Origin: Clostridium caldaquaticum
Lineage (GTDB): Bacteria; Bacillota; Clostridia; Clostridiales; Clostridiaceae
Reading direction: 5' to 3'
Length of the DNA: 64,000 bases
Assembly (NCBI RefSeq): GCF_023806125.1
Contig: NZ_JAMSKT010000007.1
Coordinates: 1 to 64,000, forward strand
The notes below the pieces were generated by a model that had not been told where the DNA came from, did not search any database, and saw only the letters and a list, made by a program, of their open reading frames with translations. Position numbers and translations under genes: made by a program. This document shows, one piece after another, positions 15,601-23,680 of the stretch (within the stretch, counting starts at the first letter, position 1; each line of letters opens with the position of its first letter).

Positions 15601-15662
15601 TGCTCTTTTTACAAGTTTGTAGAGCATAAAGAACAAAGATACTCTAACAGGTACAGACCTGT
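15601..15662 (+). promoter_or_regulatory. Two hairpins upstream of the scaffold gene
   Basis: TGCTCT (15601-15606) pairs with AGAGCA (15621-15626), with an inner ACAA-GTT-TGT stem. Further on, ACAGGT (15647-15652) and ACCTGT (15657-15662) flank ACAG. The 162 bases from 15528 to 15689 hold no gene. These stems lie in the leader of the head operon, 28 bases before the scaffold start, and may tune its expression. Confidence 0.4.
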
Positions 15663-15689
15663 ATAAAAATGTATTGGAGGAATATATAA

Positions 15690-16259
15690 ATGGAATGGTT
15701 AAGAAAATTGTTAGAAAACGCACAAATAAAAGATGGGAAATTAGACGTTGAAGCTTTAATGACTTCCATAAATTCTGAATTTCCTAAAAATGCAGTTCCT
15801 AAGGATAAGTTTAATGAGGTATCTAATGACCTTAAAGAAGCTAATAAAATATTGGAGAATTTAAAGAAAAATCATAAGGATGTTGAAGCTCTTCAAACTG
15901 AAATTGAAAACTATAAGAAAAAGATGAAAGAGCTTGAAACAGCCAGAGAACAGGACAGAAAAATATATACAATTAAAAGTGTTTTAGAAAAAGCAGGTGC
16001 TATTGATGTAGAGTATATGATCTATAAACTTGGTGATATTTCAAAGCTTGAAATGGATGCTGAGGGTAATATTAAAGATTTAGATAATAAAATAAAAGAT
16101 TTACAGGCTAATAATTCTAATTTCTTTAAAGTCTTAGAAGGTGATAATAAAAACAAACCGAAAGTAATTGAAAATAAATTACCCGAGGGTACTCCAAGTA
16201 CTGATGATAATGATGTGGCAAATGTTTTTGCTAAAGCTTTAAATGGTAATTTTAATTAA
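15690..16259 (+). CDS. Capsid scaffolding protein (GP20 family)
   Basis: 189 residues with TTGGAGGAAT upstream. The GP20 scaffold pattern is clear: N-terminal MEWLRKLLENAQIKDGKLDV, FPKNAVPKDKFNEVSNDLKE, a long coiled coil (residues ~50-95) and the segment IKSVLEKAGAIDVEYMIYKL. The C-terminal region is acidic and low-complexity, used to bind the capsid protein. It directs prohead assembly and leaves before packaging. It directly precedes the major capsid gene. Confidence 0.92.
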   Translation: MEWLRKLLENAQIKDGKLDVEALMTSINSEFPKNAVPKDKFNEVSNDLKEANKILENLKKNHKDVEALQTEIENYKKKMKELETAREQDRKIYTIKSVLEKAGAIDVEYMIYKLGDISKLEMDAEGNIKDLDNKIKDLQANNSNFFKVLEGDNKNKPKVIENKLPEGTPSTDDNDVANVFAKALNGNFN

Positions 16260-16278
16260 TAAAGGAGATGTATAAATA

Positions 16279-17202
16279 ATGGCAAATTTATTACAATATT
16301 CAACTATATTCCAAAATGAATTGGATAAAATTGCAATTCAAGAAATGGTAACAGGCTGGATGGATGGTAATGCTGGACAAGTAAAATATACTGGTGGAAG
16401 AGAAGTAAAAATCCCAAAACTATCAGTAGATGGACTTGCGGACTATGATAGAATTGGTGGAAATGGATTTACTAGCGGAAGTGTAACTTTTGGGTATGAA
16501 ACTAAAACTATGACCCAGGATAGAGGAAGGTCTTTTTCTATTGATGCAAATGATGTTGATGAAACTGGTTTTGTTGTAACAGCTGGTAATATCATGGGTG
16601 AGTTCCAAAGAACTAAGGTTATACCAGAAATAGATGCTTACAGATTATCTACTTTATCAGCATTAGCTTTAGAGGAGAATAAAGTTTATTCCTATACTCC
16701 AGATAAAACAGATATTATAGAACAAATTAAACTTGGAATCAAGAAAATAAGACAACAAGGATATAATAGCAATCTTGTTATACATTTAACTTATGATACT
16801 ATGATGGAAATTGAGCTTGCATTACTAGGTAAAATATCAAGTACAGACTTTTCAAGAGGAGGAATTACTACTAAGGTTCCAGCTATAGATGGGTGTCCGC
16901 TAATTGAAACACCTGAAAATAGAATGTATTCAGCAATTCAGTTGTATGACGGAGTAACTTCTGGACAAGAACAGGGAGGATATGCAAAGGCTTCTAATGG
17001 TATTCAAATAAATTTTATTATATTACCTAGAACTACACCAATAGCAATTACTAAACAGGATAATATGAGAATATTTGACCCACAAACTAACCAAAAAGCT
17101 AATGCGTGGGCTATGGATTATAGAAGATATCATGATATATGGGTAAAGGATAACGCCGCAAATTCTATTTACGTTAACTATAAGGAGGCTAAACCTGTAT
17201 AA
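16279..17202 (+). CDS. Major capsid protein
   Basis: 307 residues with AAAGGAGATG upstream. Recognisable parts are MANLLQYSTIFQNELDKIAI at the start, GYETKTMTQDRGRSFSIDAN with VDETGFVVTAGNIMGEF, and the C-terminal YAKASNGIQINFIILPRTTP region with AWAMDYRRYHDIWV. This is the HK97-fold type common in clostridial siphoviruses that use a GP20 scaffold. Length is normal. It forms the icosahedral shell. The stop overlaps the start of the next small gene. Confidence 0.92.
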   Translation: MANLLQYSTIFQNELDKIAIQEMVTGWMDGNAGQVKYTGGREVKIPKLSVDGLADYDRIGGNGFTSGSVTFGYETKTMTQDRGRSFSIDANDVDETGFVVTAGNIMGEFQRTKVIPEIDAYRLSTLSALALEENKVYSYTPDKTDIIEQIKLGIKKIRQQGYNSNLVIHLTYDTMMEIELALLGKISSTDFSRGGITTKVPAIDGCPLIETPENRMYSAIQLYDGVTSGQEQGGYAKASNGIQINFIILPRTTPIAITKQDNMRIFDPQTNQKANAWAMDYRRYHDIWVKDNAANSIYVNYKEAKPV

Positions 17203-17333
17203 TGTTTAGATTAATTAAATTGAATGTAGAGCGTGTTGTAAATAGTGAAAACGCTCGAGATAATCTTATAAAACAAGGCTATAAGCTAGTAGAACAGCAG
17301 ATTAAAAAAGAACCTAAAAAGAGCAGTAAATAA
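17202..17333 (+). CDS. Small basic phage protein after the capsid gene
   Basis: 43 residues. The ATG overlaps the capsid TAA (TAATG), with AAGGAGG 13 bases upstream. It reads MFRLIKLNVERVVNSENARD, NLIKQGYKLVEQQIKKEP and ends KKSSK. Short basic proteins of this type, often with the same NLIKQGY-like core, follow capsid genes in many Firmicute phages. Its end forms the left arm of a terminator. Confidence 0.65.
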   Translation: MFRLIKLNVERVVNSENARDNLIKQGYKLVEQQIKKEPKKSSK

Positions 17334-17350
17334 ACTGCTCTTTAACTTTT
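17319..17350 (+). terminator. Rho-independent terminator after the capsid operon
   Basis: AAGAGCAGT pairs with ACTGCTCTT around a six-base loop containing the stop codon, followed by TAACTTTT. The stem of nine pairs lies entirely at the end of the 43-aa gene. Partial termination here would favour capsid protein over tail proteins. Confidence 0.75.
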
Positions 17351-17363
17351 AGGTGGTGATAAT

Positions 17364-17918
17364 TTGATAACTACACTTGAAAATGCAAAAAAACTTTTAG
17401 GAATTAATGACAACTCTAAAGATTATGAACTTGAAGAGAAATTAAAATCTTTAGAAATAACTATTAGAAATTTAACTAATAATAAGTTTTTAGATACGAG
17501 AATAAGGGTAAAAGGTAATTTTTTATTCCAAGATAAAAAAATAATGGGAATTAATTTTCAAGATTATGGTTTCAGGAAGGATAATACTATTGAAATAGTT
17601 GATAGTAAATTAAATGACGGTATTTATGTTATAACTGCCATTGATAACAGCAGCATAATAGTAGATAAGATACTAGAATATGAAACCGGTATAAAGACAA
17701 TGATTACTAAGGTTGTGTATCCTTATGATATAGTACAAGGAGTTATAAAACTTATACAATACGATTTTAAAATGTCGAACAAAATCGGTATTAAACAGGA
17801 AACTATATCAAGATATTCAGTTACTTACTATGATTTAAATAGTACTGAAAGTATAGAAGGTTATCCAGTAACACTTATGAAGTTTTTAAATAAATATAAA
17901 AAGCTGAGGTGGTCATAA
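17364..17918 (+). CDS. Head-tail connector protein
   Basis: 184 residues from TTG at 17364 with AGGTGGTGAT upstream. The N-terminal LENAKKLLGINDNSKDYELE-EKLKSLEITIRNLTNN is the helical head-tail connector pattern (SPP1 gp15/HK97 gp6 type). A beta-strand insert (residues ~45-120) interrupts it before the C-terminal helix YDIVQGVIKLIQYDFKMSNK and LMKFLNKYKKLRWS. It binds under the portal to allow tail joining. Inserted beta domains are common in clostridial phage versions. Confidence 0.8.
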   Translation: MITTLENAKKLLGINDNSKDYELEEKLKSLEITIRNLTNNKFLDTRIRVKGNFLFQDKKIMGINFQDYGFRKDNTIEIVDSKLNDGIYVITAIDNSSIIVDKILEYETGIKTMITKVVYPYDIVQGVIKLIQYDFKMSNKIGIKQETISRYSVTYYDLNSTESIEGYPVTLMKFLNKYKKLRWS

Positions 17919-18247
17919 TGGATACTTTAAATTGTCTTGAGTATACAGTTTATGGAAATATCCAAACGTTTAATGGCATAGGCGGATTTATAGAAACTCC
18001 AATAGAACTATTTAAAATTAAAGGTTATTTGGATTTACTTTCAGGTAATGAATTAACTACTAATAACACTTTTATGGAAGAATCCTCTCATATTTTATTA
18101 ACAGATTATAGACAAGATATTAAAAGCAAAGAGCATTGGATTGTAGATGAAAAAGGCAATCATTACAATATAATTTTAGTAGATGATCCTTTAAATCTTC
18201 ATCATCATTTAGAAGTTTATCTAAAGTTTGTTGGTAATAAAGTATGA
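17918..18247 (+). CDS. Head closure / head-tail adaptor protein
   Basis: 109 residues from ATG at 17918, which overlaps the previous stop (TAATG) with GAGGTGG upstream. The beta-rich sequence CLEYTVYGNIQTFNGIGGFI, then YLDLLSGNELTTNNTFMEES, HILLTDYRQDIKSKEHWIVD and HLEVYLKFVGNKV matches small beta-barrel stopper proteins that follow the connector (SPP1 gp16 position). It seals the head until infection. Assigned from position and fold pattern. Confidence 0.7.
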   Translation: MDTLNCLEYTVYGNIQTFNGIGGFIETPIELFKIKGYLDLLSGNELTTNNTFMEESSHILLTDYRQDIKSKEHWIVDEKGNHYNIILVDDPLNLHHHLEVYLKFVGNKV

Positions 18248-18678
18248 GTTTTCATGATAATTCAAAAGCATGTAAGAAGGCTATAAGAAGGGCTCAGGAG
18301 AAATGGCTCTATGCTGTTGGAGAACTTTTGGTAAGTGCTATAAGGCCGTTAATCCCAGTAGATACTTCTAGTCTTAAAACATCCTTAGATTATAAAGTGG
18401 ATATTGATAAGATGGAGGTTATTATAGGGGTTGGGGAACATTATGCCATGTATGTGGAATTTGGTACTGGAGAATATGCAGAAAATGGGCAAGGACGTAA
18501 AGGTGGATGGATGTTTAAGAATTATAAAACTGGTGACTTGATATTCACACGAGGAGGTCACCCAAAACCCTACATGAGACCAGGCTTTAGAAGCCAAAAA
18601 CAGAATGTAAAGGCTCTGCTTGAGAAATATCTTAAAGAAATAGGTGTTGAAGCATCCGTAAGTTTTAAAAAGAAATAA
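18244..18678 (+). CDS. HK97 gp10-like head-tail joining protein
   Basis: 144 residues; the ATG overlaps the previous stop by four bases. The family pattern is good: AIRRAQEKWLYAVGELLVSA-IRPLIPVDTSSLKTS, VIIGVGEHYAMYVEFGTGEY and GGHPKPYMRPGFRSQKQNVK. The core YAxYVEFGTG and KPFMRPGF motifs mark gp10-like proteins. They sit between head completion proteins and the tail tube. It is the second of three small genes in standard order. Confidence 0.88.
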   Translation: MSFHDNSKACKKAIRRAQEKWLYAVGELLVSAIRPLIPVDTSSLKTSLDYKVDIDKMEVIIGVGEHYAMYVEFGTGEYAENGQGRKGGWMFKNYKTGDLIFTRGGHPKPYMRPGFRSQKQNVKALLEKYLKEIGVEASVSFKKK

Positions 18679-18687
18679 GGTGATTTA

Positions 18688-19053
18688 ATGATACCTTTTT
18701 TACAAGAGTTAAATAAGGAATTTAAAAAGGTGTGTCCTGAAAGTTATCTTGAGTACAATACGGCTACTAACGTAATATACCCATATTTAACATATACGTT
18801 AAATAGTGAGAACTTAGAAAATCAAGAAGGTTTTTATATTGATGTAGATATATTCGATAACTGTGGGGCAAATACGCTTAATTTAGAGCAATTAACTCAT
18901 GATATTAAGCAACATTTTAAAAGTAATATTATTTTAAATAATGATTTACTGTTACAATTTCAATATCAAACAAGTAGAAATATTCCAACAGGCTCGACCA
19001 CTCTTAGAAGACGTTGGATTCAATTATATTGTAAAGTGGATTGGAGGAATTAA
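18688..19053 (+). CDS. Tail completion / terminator protein
   Basis: 121 residues with AAGGTGATTT upstream. FLQELNKEFKKVCPESYLEY and PYLTYTLNSENLENQEGFYI, DVDIFDNCGANTLNLEQLTH, DIKQHF match the fold of tail terminator proteins (lambda gpU/SPP1 gp17): a helix, three strands, a helix, then strand RRRWIQLYCKVDW. It caps the tail tube. Assigned by position before the tail tube gene and by pattern. Confidence 0.75.
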   Translation: MIPFLQELNKEFKKVCPESYLEYNTATNVIYPYLTYTLNSENLENQEGFYIDVDIFDNCGANTLNLEQLTHDIKQHFKSNIILNNDLLLQFQYQTSRNIPTGSTTLRRRWIQLYCKVDWRN

Positions 19054-19055
19054 AA

Positions 19056-19658
19056 ATGACCACGGAGATTAAAACAAATGGATATACTGCTGATACTGCA
19101 AAACATTATTTACTTAATACAGGTGCTATATTTAAAAATGTAGCTTATAATACAACCAGTGGTAAATATGAAGGTGAACCATTAGGTGCTACTGTTGGCG
19201 GAGCTAAATTTGAAATTAAAGTTAATTTAAGACAGCCAGAAGTAGACGGGGTATTAGCAAAAGTTAAAGGTAATGATTTAATAGAAAGTGTAGAAGCTAC
19301 TATAGAAGGAACTTTAAAAGAATGGAAAAAAGAAAATATATCTCAAGCTTTATTTGGAGATATTACTACTGGAGATGGAATTACAGCTCCAACAAATTAT
19401 AAAATTATTACTGGAAGAAGTACAATATTGCCTACTGATTATGTAAATAATATTTGTTATGTGGGGAAAATATCTGGAGAAGATAAACCTGTAATTATTA
19501 TGCTGAAAAACGCTATAAATACAAGTGGATTATCTTTTGAAGCTAAGGATAAAGATGAAGCAGGCATTCCATTCAAATTTGAAGCCAGGGCAGATTCAGA
19601 TAAACCAGAAGATATTAACGGTATTTGGGAAATTATATATCCTGAAACAACGATTTAA
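19056..19658 (+). CDS. Major tail tube protein
   Basis: 200 residues from ATG at 19056 with TTGGAGGAAT upstream. Beta-rich with KHYLLNTGAIFKNVAYNTTS, ATVGGAKFEIKVNLRQPEVD, SVEATIEGTLKEWKKENISQ, IITGRSTILPTDYVNNICYV and a C-terminal DEAGIPFKFEARADSDKPED. This is the pattern of siphovirus tail tube proteins that stack as hexameric rings. A terminator follows immediately, consistent with its high expression. The next gene is the tail chaperone, as expected. Confidence 0.88.
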   Translation: MTTEIKTNGYTADTAKHYLLNTGAIFKNVAYNTTSGKYEGEPLGATVGGAKFEIKVNLRQPEVDGVLAKVKGNDLIESVEATIEGTLKEWKKENISQALFGDITTGDGITAPTNYKIITGRSTILPTDYVNNICYVGKISGEDKPVIIMLKNAINTSGLSFEAKDKDEAGIPFKFEARADSDKPEDINGIWEIIYPETTI

Positions 19659-19690
19659 GGCTAGGATTTTGTCCTGGTCTTTTTATTTTA
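19659..19690 (+). terminator. Terminator after the tail tube gene
   Basis: GGCTAGGA pairs with TCCTGGTC (two G-U pairs) around TTTTG, followed by TTTTTATTTT. It starts right after the tail tube stop codon. It would limit expression of later tail genes relative to tube protein. Confidence 0.75.
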
Positions 19691-19700
19691 GGAGGTAAAA

Positions 19701-20102
19701 ATGGAAGATAATAAACTTATAATGAGAACTTTGAGCGGGCAGGATTTATTTCCTATGCTTAAGATTTTAAGTAAAGTGAAAGTTAAGGATATGGTTTTAG
19801 ATTTTTTAAAAAAGAGAGAAGAATTAAGTAAATGGGAGAAAGAATTTACTGAAGAAGAAACAAAAGATATAGGTATGGCAGTATTTGCAGATATAATTGA
19901 TACTGCATTATGCAATTTAGACTTGGCTAAGGAAGATATAAATAAACTTTTAGCAGATTTATGTAATGTTAGTGTAAATGAAATAAAAAAATTAAGTATG
20001 ATAGATTATACAACTTTAGTTATGGAATTCTTTGCTAAGGATGAATTAAGTGATTTTTTCAAATGTATTTCTTCATCCAACGTATTCAAGAATTTAAGAT
20101 AA
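19701..20102 (+). CDS. Tail assembly chaperone gpG-like
   Basis: 133 residues with AGGAGG upstream. MEDNKLIMRTLSGQDLFPML, KILSKVKVKDMVLDFL, DIGMAVFADIIDTALCNLDL and ADLCNVSVNEIKKLSMIDYT-TLVMEFFAKDE match the helical gpG-type chaperone with the diagnostic 'D-L-C-x-v-s-x-x-E-i' end. It coats the tape measure protein before the tube forms. A T6C slippery heptamer occurs near the end, allowing a -1 frameshift product that continues in the next frame. Confidence 0.85.
   Translation: MEDNKLIMRTLSGQDLFPMLKILSKVKVKDMVLDFLKKREELSKWEKEFTEEETKDIGMAVFADIIDTALCNLDLAKEDINKLLADLCNVSVNEIKKLSMIDYTTLVMEFFAKDELSDFFKCISSSNVFKNLR
20054..20060 (+). promoter_or_regulatory. -1 ribosomal frameshift site (T TTT TTC)
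   Basis: In the chaperone frame the codons read GAT TTT TTC AAA, giving the heptamer T TTT TTC at 20054-20060. It fits X XXY YYZ. Slipping one base back puts the ribosome in the frame that runs to 20377. This is the standard lambda gpG/gpGT arrangement. No ribosome-binding site precedes the ATG at 20063, which supports frameshifting over a separate start. Confidence 0.75.
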
Positions 20103-20377
20103 AGGATTTATTGTTTAAAAGGTATTCAAATGTTAATGAGTTGTTAAGTACCTTCAATGACTTTAAAGATTTAACAGAGTATCTTTTAGAATTATTAGAT
20201 AAATCTATGGATGAAGAAATATATGAATATTATCTACACAAATCAATATTTAGTGATATTAGTTATTCTGATTTTAAAGATAAAATAACTAAGCAGATGC
20301 AAGCTGAAAAGATGACGCAGAAGGAAGTAAATGAAGTAATGGAAGAAGCATTTAAATATATAGTGCCAAGGAGGTGA
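20060..20377 (+). CDS. Frameshift extension of the tail chaperone (gpT-like part)
   Basis: This frame lies in -1 to the gpG-like gene and overlaps its end. Its ATG at 20063 has only TTTTTTCAA upstream, with no Shine-Dalgarno, so it is most likely read as the fused G-T protein. The extension QMYFFIQRIQEFKIKDLLFK-RYSNVNELLSTFNDFKDLTE, then ITKQMQAEKMTQKEVNEVME and EAFKYIVPRR is helical. In lambda the T part bridges the chaperone-coated tape measure and tail tube protein. It abuts the tape measure gene by four bases. Confidence 0.8.
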   Translation, partial: QMYFFIQRIQEFKIKDLLFKRYSNVNELLSTFNDFKDLTEYLLELLDKSMDEEIYEYYLHKSIFSDISYSDFKDKITKQMQAEKMTQKEVNEVMEEAFKYIVPRR

Positions 20378-20381
20378 TATA

Positions 20382-22232
20382 ATGGAGTTATTTACATTGT
20401 TTGGTAAAATAGCAACAAATGCAGATGAAGCTAATAAGGATATTGATAATATTACTTCAAATGCTGAGAAGTCAGAAGGACGTATGACAAAAGCTTTTAA
20501 GAAAATTGGAACAGCCATAGTAACAGCTTTTGCAGTAGATAAGATTATAGATTTTGGTAAACAAATGATTGAAACTACTGCTAAAATACAAGCGTTAGAC
20601 AGTCAGTTTACTCAGACTTTTAAAGGTGACCAGGCGAAAGCTTTAGACTTAATTACAAAACAAGCTAAAGAGCAAGGTATAAATGTAGATAGGCTTAAAG
20701 GTACTTGGGCGTCTTTTTATGGAACTTTTAGGGGTAATGGAGCTGACGCAAATCAAGCGTTAGAACTTACAAATAAATATATGAGATTAGCTGCAGATGG
20801 TGCTGCGTATTATGATTTAACTTTAGAAGATGTTAGTTCAAGGCTTAAATCTTTAGTTATGGGAAACTTTGAAGCAGGTGACGCTATTGGAGTTAATATT
20901 AATGCAACAAAGATGGATACCGCCGCAAAGAAAGAATACGGTAAAGCTTGGAAAGATTTAACTGATACTCAAAAGGAATTCCTTCTCATAAATACCGTTT
21001 CAAAGATTTATGAAAATAGTGGAGCTATGGGGCAAGGTGCAAGAGAGGCTAATAATTGGTCAAACGTTACAGAAAATCTTAAAGCTACATGGGATAGATT
21101 TCTAAATGTTTTAGGAAGTCCCATACTTTCTGGTGCTGTTAAAATAGTTCAAGGATTAACTGGAATAGTTGAACAGCTTCAAGCAAGGGTTCAAAGCTTT
21201 AATATTACAGATTTTATCAAAAAGCTCTCTGATACTGGTGGAACAGCTGGAGCAGTAGGAAATGCATTAAATATTTTAAAGGATATTTTTCTAACTGTAA
21301 AAGACCGTTTTGTTGATATAGTAACTAACATAATTCAAGTTGCTAAAAAATGGTATACAGATAATCAAGATACTATAAACAGGCTTATAAATACTTTTAG
21401 TACTTGTATGACTTATATAAAACAAATTATAAATGATGCAGTAACTATAATACTTTTTATATGGAATAATTTCGGTAAGTATATATTTGATTTTGCTGTG
21501 CTTTATCTTCAACTTTTATTAGATAGAGTAAGAAATATTTTAGGTGTTATTAGCGGTATATTTAAGGTTATTACATCACTGATTAAAGGAGATTGGCAGA
21601 GTGTTTGGGATGGTATAAAACAAATATTTTCAAATGTCTTGGAGTTTATCGTAAGACTTTTAATTGAACAGCTTTTAGGGAATTTCATTAAAAAAATTGG
21701 ACAGTGGGGAAGCTCTTTACTAGGTAAAGTTAAAACTATTATATCTGATGTTACTGGCAGTTTCAGCGGACTAATAAGCGGTATAACAAGTAAGGTCAGC
21801 CCTATTATTGATATTTTAACAAAACCATTTTCAGGTGCTTTTGATAATATAGCCGGGTGGATAAGTAAAATAAAAAATGCTATATCTAATATTTTTGATA
21901 CTTATATCAAAAAGCCGCATTTTAGTTTTTCAGGGTCATTGAATCCAATAAATTGGCCTACTGAAGGATTGCCAAAATTAAGCGTTGATTGGTATGCAAA
22001 GGGAGGTATATTTAACAGACCTAGTATAATCGGTGTTGGAGAAGCAGGAACAGAGGCAGTTCTTCCAATTGACCGACTTGACGAATTAATGGCTAGGGCA
22101 ATTGAAAAAGTAGGTATGCAAGGTAGAGCAGGAATAAATCAGACTATAAATATCTATAGTCCAACCGCTTCACCTAGTGAAGTTGCAAGACAGGTGAAAA
22201 AAGCTAGTCAAAGGCTTGCTTTAGATTTGTAA
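20382..22232 (+). CDS. Tape measure protein
   Basis: 616 residues with AAGGAGGTGAT upstream. The N-terminus ELFTLFGKIATNADEANKDI, AFKKIGTAIVTAFAVDKIID and a TRAM-like QALDSQFTQTFKGDQAKALD are typical. Two long hydrophobic helical stretches (~290-420: YIKQIINDAVTIILFIWNNF and YIFDFAVLYLQLLLDRVRNI) follow, then a Gly-rich C-terminal GVGEAGTEAVLPIDRLDELM. The GVGEAGxEAVLPL motif is diagnostic. A length of 616 would set a tail of about 90 nm by the usual ~1.5 angstrom per residue rule. No lytic domain is present. Confidence 0.93.
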   Translation: MELFTLFGKIATNADEANKDIDNITSNAEKSEGRMTKAFKKIGTAIVTAFAVDKIIDFGKQMIETTAKIQALDSQFTQTFKGDQAKALDLITKQAKEQGINVDRLKGTWASFYGTFRGNGADANQALELTNKYMRLAADGAAYYDLTLEDVSSRLKSLVMGNFEAGDAIGVNINATKMDTAAKKEYGKAWKDLTDTQKEFLLINTVSKIYENSGAMGQGAREANNWSNVTENLKATWDRFLNVLGSPILSGAVKIVQGLTGIVEQLQARVQSFNITDFIKKLSDTGGTAGAVGNALNILKDIFLTVKDRFVDIVTNIIQVAKKWYTDNQDTINRLINTFSTCMTYIKQIINDAVTIILFIWNNFGKYIFDFAVLYLQLLLDRVRNILGVISGIFKVITSLIKGDWQSVWDGIKQIFSNVLEFIVRLLIEQLLGNFIKKIGQWGSSLLGKVKTIISDVTGSFSGLISGITSKVSPIIDILTKPFSGAFDNIAGWISKIKNAISNIFDTYIKKPHFSFSGSLNPINWPTEGLPKLSVDWYAKGGIFNRPSIIGVGEAGTEAVLPIDRLDELMARAIEKVGMQGRAGINQTINIYSPTASPSEVARQVKKASQRLALDL

Positions 22233-22245
22233 AGGAGGTTTTTTA

Positions 22246-23103
22246 GTGGCTAATGTTCTTATATATGAAAACGAAAAAGGTTTAAGCGTAGAATTAAGCA
22301 CTAAAAAACCCTTTTTACTGCAAAAGTTTGATGGGTTTGGAAGTGTAAAAAACAATATAAGCACTTTTAAAAGTCCATTTCAAGATGGAGCTACAAAACA
22401 AAATTCTACGCTTGATTTAAGAGATTTAAGCCTTGAAGGGTGTATATTAGCATACAATAAAAAAGATATGATGGAGTATAGAGCATTGTTGATTCGAGCA
22501 TTCAATCCAAAATATAAGGGCGTTTTGACTTATAAATATGATGGAGGAGAGAAACAAATATTGTGTGAAGTTGAAGAAGCTCCTATTTTCCCTCATGGTA
22601 ATTCTTATTTTACTCAGACTTTTAATATTAATTTATTATGTTTAAATCCCTTTTGGCTTGATACATTTGTAACAGGAGAAGAAATAATATCTTGGATTGG
22701 TGGAGCAGCATTTCCTATAAGTTTCCCAATATCTTTTGCAACTAAGGGAGAAACAAAGAAAAATATAATAAATGTTGGAGATGTGGAAACACCAATAGAA
22801 ATAATATTTAAAGGACCTGCTTCAAATCCTAAGATAACAAATTTACTTACGGGTGAGTTTATAAGAGTAAAAAAAAGTTTAACTGCTGATGAAACTTTAA
22901 TAATAAACACTGAGTTTGGTAATAAAAAGGTGGAAATTTTCAATGTAGATGGAAGTAAAACTAATGCTTTTAACTATATTGATTTAAATTCTACTTTTTT
23001 TCAACTTCAAGTAGGTGATAATGTTTTGGAATACAGCAGTGAAAATGGTATAGATCCGTCTAGTGTATCAATTAAATATAAAAATAGATACATAGGAGTA
23101 TAG
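22246..23103 (+). CDS. Distal tail protein (Dit)
   Basis: 285 residues from GTG at 22246 with AAAGGAGG upstream. The N-terminal part (LSVELSTKKPFLLQKFDGFG, VKNNISTFKSPFQDGATKQN, LRDLSLEGCILAYNK) and the central LLIRAFNPKYKGVLTYKYDG with FTQTFNINLLCLNPFWLDTF match the Dit/SPP1 gp19.1 family. The rest is the galectin-like half. It forms the hub at the tail tip to which Tal and fibres attach. Gene position directly after the tape measure supports this. Confidence 0.88.
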   Translation: MANVLIYENEKGLSVELSTKKPFLLQKFDGFGSVKNNISTFKSPFQDGATKQNSTLDLRDLSLEGCILAYNKKDMMEYRALLIRAFNPKYKGVLTYKYDGGEKQILCEVEEAPIFPHGNSYFTQTFNINLLCLNPFWLDTFVTGEEIISWIGGAAFPISFPISFATKGETKKNIINVGDVETPIEIIFKGPASNPKITNLLTGEFIRVKKSLTADETLIINTEFGNKKVEIFNVDGSKTNAFNYIDLNSTFFQLQVGDNVLEYSSENGIDPSSVSIKYKNRYIGV

Positions 23104-23115
23104 CGAGGTGAAATT

Positions 23116-23667
23116 ATGGCAGAAAGTTATGGTTTTTTTGATAGTGGAATAAATGATACCAGGCAATACACAGCAAATACTTTTGCAGAATATTTTAGAA
23201 GTTTTTTCACAACAGGAGTAAGTAGCGGATTACAAATTTCTGCTACAAGCGGTATGAATGTTTCTTTAGCTCAAGGTTTTGCAATAATTCAAGGTTATTT
23301 TTACAAGAATGACGGAGCATTTGCTATTGCAATTGAAAATTCAGACCCTAATTTGCCTAGAATAGATAGAATTGTTTTGAAACTTGATTTAATAGCAAGA
23401 ACAATTCACGCAGTAGTAAAGAAAGGAAATACTTCAAGTTCACCGTTTGCTCCAAGTTTACAAAGAGATAGTAATATATACGAGATTAGCCTAGCAAAGA
23501 TTTATGTATCAGCAGGAGCAACTACTATATCAGCGTCAAATATTACCGATGAAAGATATGATTTAAGTGTATGCGGTTTAGCTTCAGCGATTGTAAAACC
23601 TGTTATAATTTTGAATGCCGTTCAACCTAATTTAACACAAGGGGATATATGGATACAATATATCTAA
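23116..23667 (+). CDS. Baseplate/tail structural protein
   Basis: 183 residues with GCGAGGTGAA upstream. The sequence ESYGFFDSGINDTRQYTANT, FAEYFRSFFTTGVSSGLQIS, then LAQGFAIIQGYFYKNDGAFA and IDRIVLKLDLIARTIHAVVK occurs in many Firmicute phages between Dit and fibre genes, and its N-terminus resembles receptor-binding base plates with a 'YFRSFFTTGV' core. The last residues NLTQGDIWIQYI match the end of the small protein at 27528-27740. Function is structural, probably base plate. Confidence 0.75.
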   Translation: MAESYGFFDSGINDTRQYTANTFAEYFRSFFTTGVSSGLQISATSGMNVSLAQGFAIIQGYFYKNDGAFAIAIENSDPNLPRIDRIVLKLDLIARTIHAVVKKGNTSSSPFAPSLQRDSNIYEISLAKIYVSAGATTISASNITDERYDLSVCGLASAIVKPVIILNAVQPNLTQGDIWIQYI

Positions 23668-23680
23668 AGGGTGATTGAAT

